Source: Pseudobacteriovorax antillogorgiicola
GTDB taxonomy: Bacteria > Bdellovibrionota_B > Oligoflexia > Oligoflexales > Oligoflexaceae
Length of the DNA stretch: 64,000 bases
Assembly (NCBI RefSeq): GCF_900177345.1
Contig: NZ_FWZT01000004.1
Coordinates: 62,001 to 126,000 of the forward strand
Reading direction: 5' to 3'
Shown: piece by piece, positions 7,959 through 16,456 of the stretch
How positions within the stretch are numbered: the stretch's first letter is position 1
Layout: each line of letters begins with the position of its first letter
Position numbers and translations under genes: made by a program
The notes under the pieces: model-generated
Databases searched by the model: none
What the model was told of the DNA's origin: nothing
The model's input: only the letters and a program-made list of their open reading frames with translations

Positions 7959-8741
7959 CTAAGAGCCAAGGCGGATGAGGCAGATGATGGGTCTGTGATC
8001 AGACGGAGCGAAGGCTCCTTCCTGATACCAATCGAGGTAACAGGTATCAGCTGAAATATTTGAGCCCATGATATAATCCAGCTGAACGTCCATAGCTCCC
8101 CAAGAATTAAATGTGTTGCCCCAAAAGAGGTTTATTAGTGGAGTTTCCTGAAGAAGGATTTTGATCGCTAAAGTTCCAGGATGAGCATTAAAGTCACCAG
8201 CAATGATAGTGGGAATTTGCCAGTTATTATTGATATAAGGTAGATTGTCTCGAACTGCTCCAGCCGATCCATTTTGTGCGTTGGTATCCACTCCCCAATG
8301 AGAGCTAGAAAAAATCAGTTGCTCCCCTGTAGCGATGCGGCGAAGTTTAACCCACTCAGCAAATCGATCACCCCACTTGTCATCCACGAGATTTACGGTT
8401 CCCGATGCAAGAAATTCAAAGCGATCGTTCCTAAAAAACATCTGATTTCTTGGGGAACTACTCAGTTGGGGAAATCGAGAGCGAATGAAATCAAACTGCT
8501 GCCATGTGGCCTCCTGAATTCCAAGTAAATCGGGGTCTTGATACTTGATAGCATGAACTACCTCTTGTTTTCGCGCTTGCCAGTTCTGCTCACCTGGGTC
8601 GTTAGCCAGTTCAGTTCTAACATTGAAAGTCATAACTTTTAGTGAGCGATATTCGTTGTCTTCAGAATAGGCAGAAGGATTTGCAAGTGCCATCCCATGA
8701 ATGACTAGCAGCTTCACGAGTCCATTGCGGATTCTAAGCAT
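7959..8741 (-). CDS. Secreted endonuclease/exonuclease/phosphatase-family hydrolase
   Basis: The 260-residue product starts at 8741 with GGAG 5 bases upstream and has an N-terminal signal sequence (MLRIRNGLVKLLVIHGMALA). EEP-fold signatures follow in order: KVMTFNVR (metal-binding Asn), DLLGIQEAT (catalytic Glu), SSSHWGVD, IIAGDFNAHPG (GDFN motif) and a final PSDHRPIIC (SDH motif). The complete set argues for an active Mg-dependent phosphodiesterase. The family covers nucleases, sphingomyelinases and inositol-phosphate phosphatases, and length or sequence does not decide which. Export points to extracytoplasmic nucleic acid or lipid substrates. Confidence 0.85.
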   Translation of the reverse strand: MLRIRNGLVKLLVIHGMALANPSAYSEDNEYRSLKVMTFNVRTELANDPGEQNWQARKQEVVHAIKYQDPDLLGIQEATWQQFDFIRSRFPQLSSSPRNQMFFRNDRFEFLASGTVNLVDDKWGDRFAEWVKLRRIATGEQLIFSSSHWGVDTNAQNGSAGAVRDNLPYINNNWQIPTIIAGDFNAHPGTLAIKILLQETPLINLFWGNTFNSWGAMDVQLDYIMGSNISADTCYLDWYQEGAFAPSDHRPIICLIRLGS

Positions 8742-8838
8742 AGTTACTCCATAAAAAATAGGGTCCTTGAATTTTGATGACACCTTAAAGACTTTCTAGT
8801 TTTCAGAACAGCGAAATATTATAAGGATTTTATTAACT

Positions 8839-8851
8839 AAACGTTACGTTT
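8839..8851. promoter_or_regulatory. Inverted repeat AAACGT-T-ACGTTT
   Basis: A perfect 6+1+6 inverted repeat lies about 100 bp upstream of the EEP-hydrolase start, in AT-rich DNA. It has the size and symmetry of an operator for a dimeric regulator. No regulator is assigned. Confidence 0.35.
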
Positions 8852-8982
8852 AAGTGTTGCTAGATGACAGTGATAGACAGGTATTTTTGTGTTGGCTGAA
8901 CACAGGCGAATGATTGTTCTATAAAACTAACATGAGTTTTGAGTTGCATTTCTTCACGAGAGTTTAACGAGAGGGTGAGGAG

Positions 8983-9002
8983 GACTTGCCGTGAGGCAAG
9001 TC
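8983..9002 (-). terminator. 8-bp hairpin after the metalloprotease gene
   Basis: GACTTGCC and GGCAAGTC form a perfect stem with a 4-base loop, 14 bases beyond the stop of the minus-strand protease gene. No T-run follows on that strand, so it may instead protect the 3' end of the message. Confidence 0.4.
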
Positions 9003-9015
9003 AAAGCGTGTGATC

Positions 9016-10254
9016 TTATTCTGGGGTTACCCTGAGCTGGGTTTCTTGGTTTTCATCACAGGAACTCAGATAAATCTGAAGTTTCTGAGCAGACGTTTTC
9101 AAGCTTTTGCTAAATCGTAAGCATAGATTGTTTGCTTTATTCCTAAACTCAAGGTTACCACGATATAGTGCCTTCACTTTCCAGTAGTCGCCGTCGCTGC
9201 CATCGCAAGCCCTATGATAAACGTTGAAGCCTTTGCCAAAACGTTGAGTCGAACTACCGTGCACACATGTGTTATAGCGCCGTGAAATCATTTTGTAATA
9301 ACCAGGGTTGCTCCGCGACTTATGGAATATGTAGACGTCTGCATCGTTTTTCGGTCCATCAACTTGATAAATTTCTTTGCCCGGTCCAGCTTTGTAGTAG
9401 CTGCTGGCATGCATTAAAGTTGATGAGTGAGCATTGGTAAGGGTTCCATGCTGAGGTAGTTCAATCGTACTCGTATCTTTCAGTGGTACGCAGTAAAGCC
9501 CTAATCCCTGGCTGATATCATCGGAGCCATAGCCGTCTTCAATCTTGCAATAGGGGGCGTCTTGGTCAAGATAGGACCATAGTGCTCGGATACCGATTTC
9601 GTCATCTCGTTGTAAGCCGTCAACCAGCCAGAGGTTATTCATAATCGCTTGCGGTTGATCCTGGAGTTCTTGGCGGCCAGGCTCATTATAAGTATCCGCG
9701 AGACCTAGCAAGTGACCATACTCGTGAAGCACTAGCTTATAGAAATCACTAGCATCCAAAAAGACTCTCTGACCTTCAATAATCAGCATCCCATGCCACA
9801 TGTTTGCATAGCTGCGGCGGATTTTTTGATCGATGACAATCTTGATTTTATCTTCGTGTCGGCATTCCCACCAAGTTGATTGATAGTCAACGGCATCATC
9901 CTTTGTACAATAATCATCAGTATCGCCATCTACAAAATTCACCCTTAGATTTTTGTGGGTCCAGTCGGGGTGTTCTGCCAAAGCGTTGTTCCAGTCGGAC
10001 AAGGCGCGGGTTATGCTGTCCTTTACCATCTGGTCTGTAGCTATTCCAATAGGCTCATCGAAGTTTTTATAGGAAAGTACGACATTGAGCGTTCCCTGAG
10101 TTCGTTGCAGGGTGTAGAGGGTCGAAAAGCTTTCGAACGACGATTTAGGATTTTTATAGATCCCATATTTGGGGCTGGAGGTTTCTGGCTCGCCACAGCT
10201 AACTAAAGAAGAGATGAGTCCGAGGCACAAGAAAAAATTCTGTATTTTTAGCAA
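9016..10254 (-). CDS. Matrixin-like metalloprotease lipoprotein with C-terminal lectin-like domain
   Basis: The 412-residue product starts at a TTG (10254) with AGGA upstream. The lipoprotein signal ends LVSC (Cys20). Residues 55-240 look like a metzincin catalytic domain with zinc motif H177-E-Y-G-H181-L-L-G-L-A-D187. The third ligand is Asp rather than the His of matrixins, as known for snapalysin-type enzymes (HExxHxxGxxD). A likely Met-turn is QAIMNNLW (about residue 208). Residues 290-412 form a Cys-containing repeat region with ADVYIFHKS, NTCVHGSS and NLCLRFSK elements reminiscent of ricin-type beta-trefoil lectins. The enzyme probably digests protein at a carbohydrate surface outside the cell or on the outer membrane. 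Confidence 0.82.
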   Translation of the reverse strand: MLKIQNFFLCLGLISSLVSCGEPETSSPKYGIYKNPKSSFESFSTLYTLQRTQGTLNVVLSYKNFDEPIGIATDQMVKDSITRALSDWNNALAEHPDWTHKNLRVNFVDGDTDDYCTKDDAVDYQSTWWECRHEDKIKIVIDQKIRRSYANMWHGMLIIEGQRVFLDASDFYKLVLHEYGHLLGLADTYNEPGRQELQDQPQAIMNNLWLVDGLQRDDEIGIRALWSYLDQDAPYCKIEDGYGSDDISQGLGLYCVPLKDTSTIELPQHGTLTNAHSSTLMHASSYYKAGPGKEIYQVDGPKNDADVYIFHKSRSNPGYYKMISRRYNTCVHGSSTQRFGKGFNVYHRACDGSDGDYWKVKALYRGNLEFRNKANNLCLRFSKSLKTSAQKLQIYLSSCDENQETQLRVTPE

Positions 10255-10277
10255 GATGAATGTCCTTTCCCGAGACG

Positions 10278-10350
10278 TTTGAGGGCCGTCAATATTTCAT
10301 GTTTACTCATCAAAGTAAATACTCGAATTATTTACACGACAGCCCTCAAA
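10278..10350 (-). promoter_or_regulatory. Long structured inverted repeat before protease gene
   Basis: TTTGAGGGCCGTC (10278-10290) and GACAGCCCTCAAA (10338-10350) pair over 13 bp with one mismatch. The enclosed 47 bases contain a smaller TTTAC/GTAAA stem. It fills the gap between the amidohydrolase gene and the protease gene, both on the minus strand, and ends 24 bases before the protease start. It could be the terminator of the first gene or a leader structure of the second. Confidence 0.45.
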
Positions 10351-10360
10351 CAGTGGGAGC

Positions 10361-11668
10361 TTAGTGACTCACTTGCAAAGATCGATTATTGTTCTTATAA
10401 ATCCGGCCCTCCTTCATCACAAAATGAATCTGCCCCATGGCATTGATGTCTTTCAGAGGGTTGTCCTTTGTGGCGACAATATCGGCTATTTTTTTACTCT
10501 CGATAGAGCCCAAGCTGTCTTCTTGTTTGAGAAGCTTTGCAGCATGGATCGTTGCTGATTGAATAGCCTCCATGGGGCTCATACCCCCTTTCACCATCAG
10601 TCCGAATTCCTGCCAGTTGTCACCATGGGAGGATACGCCGCTGTCGGTGCCATATGCGATTTTAACGCCGAAGTGATAGGCCTTACTAAAGGTAGTGAGG
10701 ATCAGAGGTCCGATCTGTGCGGCCTTGGGTCGTACCAGATCAGGAAAGAAGCCTGATATTTTGGATTTTTCAGCAACCCAATGTCCGGCGAGTATGGTTG
10801 GGACATAGTAAGTCCCCTTTTGCTTCATGAGCTTCATGATCTCCTGATCCATGTAGGTGCCATGTTCTATGGAATCGACTCCAGCAAGAATCGCTCGCTT
10901 CATTCCCTCTTTACCGTGAGCGTGCACTGCCACTGTAAAGCCATAGTCTTGTGCAGTTTTCACGATGGCATCCAGTTCATCTTTTTGAAACTGAGGGTTC
11001 TGACCACTTTTAGCAACGCTAAGCACTCCTCCAGTTGCTGTAATCTTGATGAGATCAGCTCCCTCCTTATAGCGTTGGCGCACCGCTTTGCGGGCTTCCG
11101 TTGCGCTATTGATCACCCCGCGAGCTGCTCCGAGGTCGTGCATATCAGTCAAGCGATTGCCGTTGCTTGGGTCTGCATGTCCACCTGTTGTTGCGATGCT
11201 CTTCGTTGCTGTGAAAATACGAGGTCCTGGGTACAGGCCCTTGTTGATAGCTTCCCGAACTGCCACAGTTATATTTCCAGTGTCTCCCAGATCGCGGATT
11301 GTCGTGAAGCCGGCCATCAAGGTTTTTTCTGAGTTTTTAAGGGCCATGATCGTGTAGTCAGCGGGATTTAGCGTGTACTTTTCTAGGTAGGTCTTTGGCC
11401 CGAACTCAAAGGATACATGAGTATGCATGTCCATCAAGCCCGGCAAAATGTAGGAATCGCGAAGGTCGATCAGTTGCTCCCCTGAGGCTGGGCTTTGGTA
11501 GCCAGACTGAACCTTAGTAATACGAGACCCTTCGATATGAATCGAAACTCGCTCCCTTGCCTGATTCGAAACGCCATCGATCAGGTGGCCAGCATGTATG
11601 ATTTGCCGTTGGTTTCCCAAGCCAACACTGCTACATATAAGTAGGGTGATTGTAACCACAAGCTTCAT
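10361..11668 (-). CDS. Exported amidohydrolase (imidazolonepropionase-like)
   Basis: The start at 11668 has GGAG 7 bases upstream and gives a signal peptide ([18 protein letters not shown]); the frame extends 20 codons further but without one. The 435-residue metal-dependent hydrolase shows the family signatures in order: [11 protein letters not shown] (HxH metal ligands), [32 protein letters not shown] and KIAYGTDSG (final Asp). It ends with an [18 protein letters not shown] strand. Relatives include imidazolonepropionase-like and Xaa-Pro/carnosinase-type peptidases found in periplasms. The substrate cannot be read from the sequence. Confidence 0.88.
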   Translation of the reverse strand: MKLVVTITLLICSSVGLGNQRQIIHAGHLIDGVSNQARERVSIHIEGSRITKVQSGYQSPASGEQLIDLRDSYILPGLMDMHTHVSFEFGPKTYLEKYTLNPADYTIMALKNSEKTLMAGFTTIRDLGDTGNITVAVREAINKGLYPGPRIFTATKSIATTGGHADPSNGNRLTDMHDLGAARGVINSATEARKAVRQRYKEGADLIKITATGGVLSVAKSGQNPQFQKDELDAIVKTAQDYGFTVAVHAHGKEGMKRAILAGVDSIEHGTYMDQEIMKLMKQKGTYYVPTILAGHWVAEKSKISGFFPDLVRPKAAQIGPLILTTFSKAYHFGVKIAYGTDSGVSSHGDNWQEFGLMVKGGMSPMEAIQSATIHAAKLLKQEDSLGSIESKKIADIVATKDNPLKDINAMGQIHFVMKEGRIYKNNNRSLQVSH

Positions 11669-11748
11669 ATTGAACTCCGTTGGTGTGTAAGTTTTTCTGA
11701 ACTTATGACAGCTTGGCAACGGAGGCAATAGATCGGCGAACTTTTCTG

Positions 11749-12861
11749 CTAGTCCCGAGGTTTTTCGCGATTCGGGTGGCCAATAATGCCTCGGGGTCTA
11801 CGGCTTTTGAAGTGCTCGATACTAGCTTTTTGCGTTCGCTTGAGCTGCATCAGAAACACTTCGTCTCGCCAGACATCTGGTAGAAGGCGAGCTAACTTTC
11901 TCAAGTTCACAGGCAATGCGGCTACCAAGGCCAAGGTTATTTCTTTCTTGTCGCGATGGCTCAGATCAAAACTTTCCATAACATAGATAAAAAATTGAGT
12001 CGGTGTGACGAAAATGAGTTTTTGATGCTTAGTTTCGATGTTAGCCAGAGGCGGGCTTGCCAATGATCGTGGTGGTCGACTAATCTCAAGTTCCCATTGG
12101 CGCCAGCGATAGAAGCGATTGCGAAATCGGATGGCTCCAAGTTCTGTGAGAGCTTGATCCAATTGCATGCGGGCCTTCGGTGAAATGACTTCGTAGTCCG
12201 AGGCTTCGAACTCGATATCATCAAATAATGCGATGAGCGGTACATGAGGGGATTGGTGGAGTAAAATTTTTTGTGAGCAAAGCAAATCTATCAATTCCTG
12301 GCGCTCTGCCAACGAGCTTGTGGACAAACGTCTATCCAGCAGGTCACTAGGCAGGGGTGGAACACTCCATTGGTTTCTCAGCCGAAGTTCCGTACTTTCA
12401 TCGGAATGAGTCTGCTTATACGAACCAACTAAAAAGCTTTGACCGCGAGTTTTCACTAGCCATGAGGTTTCGCCCTCGTCATCTGTTTGGGTGGTTACAT
12501 GAAATCCGTGTTGGAAAGTTTCATCTAATGATAGCCAGGGCACTGACCAGGGACCCGCATGACTTGTAAAAATAAACCGGCAGCCGAATGTTCGGAATAT
12601 TTCCTCGGCTGCGCTGCTTAGGTGATGACTCGTTCGGAATGGAAATACTTGTTTCACCCCGCCGCGATCAATGAAAAACTGGCGGAAGCTCCCTGGGCGA
12701 GGTGGGAGGCCGATGAGTGTATTGCCGTGGACTCCAATAAACAAGTAGCAGATGGAATAGTGACCCTCAGACTCTTGGGCGATAGCGCTCAAGTGTTCGT
12801 TGATTTTGATCGTCAGACCTTGATTCTGGCCTCTTATGCGATCCCAAAGTTCTTTTATCAT
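11749..12861 (-). CDS. Conserved-looking protein of unknown function, 370 aa
   Basis: The ATG at 12861 has a strong AGGAGG 5 bases upstream, which supports a real gene. I recognise no family. The protein is soluble, with no signal peptide or membrane segment. The first 180 residues look alpha/beta ([39 protein letters not shown]). A helical middle ([20 protein letters not shown]) is followed by an F/R/W-rich strand block ([20 protein letters not shown]) and a very basic C-terminus ([21 protein letters not shown]) that could bind nucleic acid. It lies 80 bp downstream of nothing in its own direction, so no operon partner helps. Confidence 0.65.
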   Translation of the reverse strand: MIKELWDRIRGQNQGLTIKINEHLSAIAQESEGHYSICYLFIGVHGNTLIGLPPRPGSFRQFFIDRGGVKQVFPFRTSHHLSSAAEEIFRTFGCRFIFTSHAGPWSVPWLSLDETFQHGFHVTTQTDDEGETSWLVKTRGQSFLVGSYKQTHSDESTELRLRNQWSVPPLPSDLLDRRLSTSSLAERQELIDLLCSQKILLHQSPHVPLIALFDDIEFEASDYEVISPKARMQLDQALTELGAIRFRNRFYRWRQWELEISRPPRSLASPPLANIETKHQKLIFVTPTQFFIYVMESFDLSHRDKKEITLALVAALPVNLRKLARLLPDVWRDEVFLMQLKRTQKASIEHFKSRRPRGIIGHPNREKPRD

Positions 12862-13220
12862 CCCCGCCTCCTGCTTTTCGTTATCGGCTGCTTCCTCAGT
12901 CTAGTCGATCATCGGAGCGCTGGCGCAACTTTTTTCGTGGCATGAGAATTGATTTTAGGGAGGTTGAACCTAGGGACTGTTGACGTTTGGAACACAAGCA
13001 TCTGATATGCCTTGATAAACGCAATCCGTTGGCGCTCGCCGTCACCATATTGCCAACATGTCTCTTCCTCGCTTATAGGCCTATCTTCATCCAGCAGCCT
13101 GCTTTTGCGGCGGGCTGATTGAAACCTATAATTTATCTTAACTTGGGTCTATTTTCTTGCGACGACTAAGGATCTATGGGAGGACTAAGCTAACGATCTT
13201 ATTTTCCTAGGGCTTTGGAT
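12862..13220. other. Intergenic region, 359 bp
   Basis: This divergent spacer lies between the unknown 370-aa gene (-) and the pseudo-receiver (+). It contains a GC-rich imperfect hairpin around 13095-13120 (CAGCC/GGCTG arms). I see no gene, and a plus-strand open frame across 12622-12945 looks like an antisense shadow. Confidence 0.4.
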
Positions 13221-13610
13221 ATGAAAATCGCCATCGTCGAGCGCAACAGTGATATGCTTGATATTTATCGTGAGTTATTCCTCGATTTACCGGTAAGAAC
13301 AGATTCATTCCAAGTTTTAGATCCTAGTAAAATCGTAGGTGGCGCTTACGATTTATTGGTTTCGCACTTGGGTCTGCCTTATAAGAGCAATCTGGATAGA
13401 ATTCAGCGGATTCGACACGCAGCTCCCCATCTACCAATCGTCATGATTTCTGGCTGTATTGAATATAGCGTGGACGAAATGATGAAACGAGGTGTCAGTC
13501 GAGTATTCTACAAACCAAAAGATCTGCTCGATGCAATGGCCTGGATTCATCAGATGGTGATGCGGGATCAGGTGGTGAACCACCCGACAATGGTGGCCAC
13601 ATCATTTTGA
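13221..13610 (+). CDS. Pseudo-receiver domain protein
   Basis: The 129-residue product keeps the CheY fold: IAIVERNSD at strand 1, DLLVSHLGLPY at strand 3, IVMISGC at strand 4 and VFYKPKD at strand 5. The phospho-acceptor Asp is His (SHLGLP instead of LDLGLP) and the acidic pair is E8-R9-N10. The switch Ser and the conserved Lys remain. It probably cannot be phosphorylated in the standard way and may signal by binding a partner. The ATG at 13221 has CTAGGG 8 bases upstream; a TTG two codons earlier is less likely. It is convergent with the LysR-type gene. Confidence 0.78.
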   Translation: MKIAIVERNSDMLDIYRELFLDLPVRTDSFQVLDPSKIVGGAYDLLVSHLGLPYKSNLDRIQRIRHAAPHLPIVMISGCIEYSVDEMMKRGVSRVFYKPKDLLDAMAWIHQMVMRDQVVNHPTMVATSF

Positions 13611-13637
13611 AAGGGATAACGTCTTCTTTTCGAGGCT

Positions 13638-14447
13638 TTAGTGTGGCGGTTGTTGGACGATCTCATCGATAAGGGCTTTTAGGTAGCCAGGCATAACTGT
13701 ATAGTTTAGTGTCGACATGTAAATAGGCGACTTATCGTGTTTTGGCAACTCGACTACATTGAGGTCAGGCTCGAAGCGCAGCATGTGATCGGGCAATACA
13801 GCAATCCCTAAGCCTTCTTTGACGAATCGAAGCATGGACGTTATGGAATTTACTTCAATGATTCGCCGCGAATGCTTCTTGCTAATTTTCAGGATTAAAT
13901 CTTCCTGGTTGTAGATGATCCAGCGTTCTTCGTGCAGCTTCTCCATATCAATCGGTTTCGCAGAGGCAATCTTACGAGACTCCTCGAAGATGAGCCGAGA
14001 GGTCATAATATCATTTTGTACGTTAAACGGCGTGAAGATGATATCGTACTTGCCTTGACTTAGTCGGTCCTGGAGTTTTTGGAAATTGGCAATTGAGATC
14101 TTCACATTATTGTCGAACTTTTGATAGTAGCTCAGTAAGACGTCGGGAAACCAGTTTTCAAGAAGGCCATGAATGATGCCGACCCGAATCTCTTTCTGAT
14201 GGTCTTCTTCAAGGGCTTCGTCGATCTGATTCACAAACCCTAAAGCAATTTCAAAGATTTCTTTACCCTTAGGGGTCAGGGTGATTTGCTTGGAAGACCT
14301 CAGGATCAACTCATCGTTGATGCTCTCTTCGAGTAGTTTGATCTGGCGGCTAACAGCGGATTGAGCAATGTTGAGTTCTTCGGCAGCCTTGGAGAAGCTT
14401 CCGTGTTTGGCGGTGGCGATGAATGCCTTCAAATATCTAAAATCCAT
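13638..14447 (-). CDS. LysR-type transcriptional regulator
   Basis: The 269-residue product has an N-terminal winged helix-turn-helix typical of LysR (residues 1-60: MDFRYLKAFIATAKHGSFSK, then AAEELNIAQSAVSRQIKLLE). A periplasmic-binding-protein-like effector domain follows (EIRVGIIHGLLENWFPDVL onwards, ending near GLGIAVLPDHMLRF). LysR proteins usually control a divergent neighbour. Here the upstream side is a 278-bp gap holding a candidate small RNA on the opposite strand and no divergent protein gene, so its target is not obvious. Confidence 0.93.
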   Translation of the reverse strand: MDFRYLKAFIATAKHGSFSKAAEELNIAQSAVSRQIKLLEESINDELILRSSKQITLTPKGKEIFEIALGFVNQIDEALEEDHQKEIRVGIIHGLLENWFPDVLLSYYQKFDNNVKISIANFQKLQDRLSQGKYDIIFTPFNVQNDIMTSRLIFEESRKIASAKPIDMEKLHEERWIIYNQEDLILKISKKHSRRIIEVNSITSMLRFVKEGLGIAVLPDHMLRFEPDLNVVELPKHDKSPIYMSTLNYTVMPGYLKALIDEIVQQPPH

Positions 14448-14587
14448 AAGAAATCCTCTACTTGTACAGAATTCATTATGTCAAAATTTCAAAAAAAAGC
14501 TAGAGCCTAGTCTAGGATATCTAAAAATCTGATAGTAAATATGAAAAAATTGAATTGGATTAGAGACTTAGTGAGCTGCTAGGTATA

Positions 14588-14690
14588 GCAACCTATAGGG
14601 GATAAGCCTTCATGTGTTTAGATTTCTAAATAGATTGATGGCAGATTGGTTAGGGAAATGCCTTGCTTTTAAGCGAGGCATTTTATTTTT
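14588..14690 (+). ncRNA. Candidate small RNA ending in an orphan terminator
   Basis: A textbook rho-independent terminator (11-bp stem, 14656-14682, TTTT loop, then TTTTATTTTT) points along the plus strand, yet no plus-strand protein gene lies upstream; the neighbours on both sides are on the minus strand. A possible promoter has a TTAGAG-like -35 near 14560 and GTATAG near 14583, giving a transcript of about 100 nt. A 13-codon open frame (ATG at 14540) precedes it but has no ribosome binding site. The RNA 5' end is a guess. Confidence 0.45.
14656..14690 (+). terminator. Strong rho-independent terminator, plus strand
   Basis: AAATGCCTTGC pairs with GCGAGGCATTT (one G-T pair), closed by TTTT and followed by a long T-rich run. 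The minus-strand reading lacks a U-tract, so its orientation is clear. It is the 3' end of the candidate small RNA. Confidence 0.8.
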
Positions 14691-14725
14691 CGTACCAATC
14701 GAGAGTTCAACATTCAATACACACC

Positions 14726-15433
14726 TTAATCTATGTCGACTGTGACATGCTCACCAATACTCGTGACATTTTCAATCCGGATCTGGCGGACTTCACCGTC
14801 GCGGAAGCGGTACTGAGCTTTTAGAGTTTGAAACTGAGGATTGAACTCCAAGGTGCAAAGACTTTGCTCTTTGATTTCTGGATAAGAGCGTATGGCGCGT
14901 ATAACGAGTGTTTCACCTTGTTGCTGAGGTGACAGTTCAACATTCACATCTCGGGCCTGACACGGATTCGCACCCACCATAACCTGAGCTTTGAATTCAT
15001 AGGCTTTGTAGTCTGGGTTGATACCAGCATTGACTGGCTCAACGCTAGCTCTTCTGATAACAGAGTCTGCCGTCTTGATTTCAGATGCAACAATCTCGAT
15101 ATCTTCCGCTTGGGTAAAGCGAAGGTAGAATCCTGCACCTCTTAGGTGGTCTGGGATAGTAAAAATTTGCCTGGTTCGCATCAGACGTTCGCAAACATAG
15201 TCTGTGTCAGTCACATCACGAATGGTTGCAGCACAGGTGGCTGGTATTTCGCCGTTGCAAGAATTGATATCCATTGCAAACTGTCTTGGTTGGCATCCGC
15301 CTGCATGAGAAAACTCGACCTCTACCTGATGATTGCTTTGGTAGCTTGCTTCGTGAACGTAGATCGATGAAGTTTGTTGTACTGGGGCCGCTTGGAACAC
15401 GGTACCTAAAATAAGTGCATTTAAAATTGTCAT
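14726..15433 (-). CDS. Secreted protein of unknown function
   Basis: The start at 15433 (GAGGG 8 bases upstream) gives a short signal peptide (MTILNALILGTVFQAAP); a TTG at 15451 would add six residues. The mature 220 residues are beta-rich with several Cys (GGCQPRQF, INSCNG, PATCAATI, DYVCERL, ANPCQARD, QSLCTLEF). The spacing suggests disulfides and two similar halves, each with a C-rich strand followed by a V/I-rich strand. I recognise no family. A periplasmic or extracellular immunoglobulin-like fold is plausible. Confidence 0.7.
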   Translation of the reverse strand: MTILNALILGTVFQAAPVQQTSSIYVHEASYQSNHQVEVEFSHAGGCQPRQFAMDINSCNGEIPATCAATIRDVTDTDYVCERLMRTRQIFTIPDHLRGAGFYLRFTQAEDIEIVASEIKTADSVIRRASVEPVNAGINPDYKAYEFKAQVMVGANPCQARDVNVELSPQQQGETLVIRAIRSYPEIKEQSLCTLEFNPQFQTLKAQYRFRDGEVRQIRIENVTSIGEHVTVDID

Positions 15434-15675
15434 TGGGTATTCCCTCACCAAAAGTTATGCATTGTTTCTAACAGCGAAATTTCTAGAGAGGAAGGCTTGG
15501 CCAGCCAGTCTAGAAAAGTAAATGAAGCCAAAACCAAGAATTTACATTGCTCCCTTCCTCAAAAAAATTTTTGATAAAACATTCCCTGTGGATTCGTAAA
15601 GACTTGAACACTATCGCAGTTCTATTCTATGAGTGGGGTTGAGTTACTCTAAGAAATAATTAAGAGACACAGCCT

Positions 15676-16419
15676 ATGACAAAAGTTGCATTTATCACTG
15701 GTGCATCCACGGGGATCGGTCATGAACTCTGCCTACAGTTGGCCGATCGTGGCTACGATATTGGAATGGTGGCACGACGGGAGGATCTACTCAAAGAGCT
15801 CGCGGCCAAGGTAGAGGCCAAGGGGCGTCGTGCCGTGGCCTGTCCGTGCGATGTGGTGAATCGAGACCAAGTGCAGGACGCTGTTCGGCAAGTGAGCCGG
15901 GAGCTGGGGCAGATCGATTTGTTGGTGGCCAATGCTGGAATCGGTGTCGACCAGCCCATACAAAGCTTCGACCCAGAGCTAGCCAAAAAGATCTATGAAG
16001 TGAATGTCATCGGGTTGATGGAAACTATCGCTGCTGTGCTCCCTGATATGGTAGCCCGTCGCCAGGGGCATATCGTTGGGGTCGCGAGTCTTGCGTCATA
16101 CATAAGTTTTCCTAAGACATATGTATACTGCGCTAGCAAGCATGCGGTTCGGGCTCATTTGGATGGGCTCCGTTTGGAAGCCCATAGCTTTGGTATCAAA
16201 GTTACCACTATTTGCCCTGGGTTTATCAAAACCCCTCTCACCGCAAAGAACAAGTTCAAGATGCCGTTTCTAATGGAGGTCGATGATGCTGTGAGATTGA
16301 TGATTGACGGTATTGAAAGTGGCAAGAAGGTGATTAACTTTCCTCGTCGGCTTTACTATCTGATCAGAATTGCGAATCTGCTTCCAGAAGCTTTAAAGCG
16401 TAGGGTATTGAGCAACTAG
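15676..16419 (+). CDS. Short-chain dehydrogenase/reductase
   Basis: The 247-residue product carries the classical SDR set: cofactor motif T8-G-A-S-T-G-I-G15, NAG motif (VANAGIG, about 85-91), catalytic S138, Y151 and K155 (YCASK). An Arg pair after strand 2 (MVARRE) favours NADP(H). The C-terminal part contains PGFIKTPLT, then a hydrophobic tail with YLIRIANLLPEALKRR that could associate with membranes. It resembles SDRs of the acyl/ketone-reducing type. The substrate is unknown and it has no co-directional partner. Confidence 0.9.
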   Translation: MTKVAFITGASTGIGHELCLQLADRGYDIGMVARREDLLKELAAKVEAKGRRAVACPCDVVNRDQVQDAVRQVSRELGQIDLLVANAGIGVDQPIQSFDPELAKKIYEVNVIGLMETIAAVLPDMVARRQGHIVGVASLASYISFPKTYVYCASKHAVRAHLDGLRLEAHSFGIKVTTICPGFIKTPLTAKNKFKMPFLMEVDDAVRLMIDGIESGKKVINFPRRLYYLIRIANLLPEALKRRVLSN

Positions 16420-16456
16420 ATACCCAGAGACTGAACCCCTGGGTGAATCGTTAAGG

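Noticed and set aside
10781-11332. 183-codon plus-strand frame inside the amidohydrolase gene
   Set aside because: The minus strand carries all amidohydrolase metal motifs; this frame has no start signal.
12622-12945. 107-codon plus-strand frame overlapping the unknown 370-aa gene
   Set aside because: The minus-strand gene has AGGAGG and an ATG; the plus frame has neither and runs across its promoter.
16421-16445. ACCCAG/CTGGGT hairpin after the SDR gene as a terminator
   Set aside because: Only 6 bp with an 11-base loop and no T-run on either strand.
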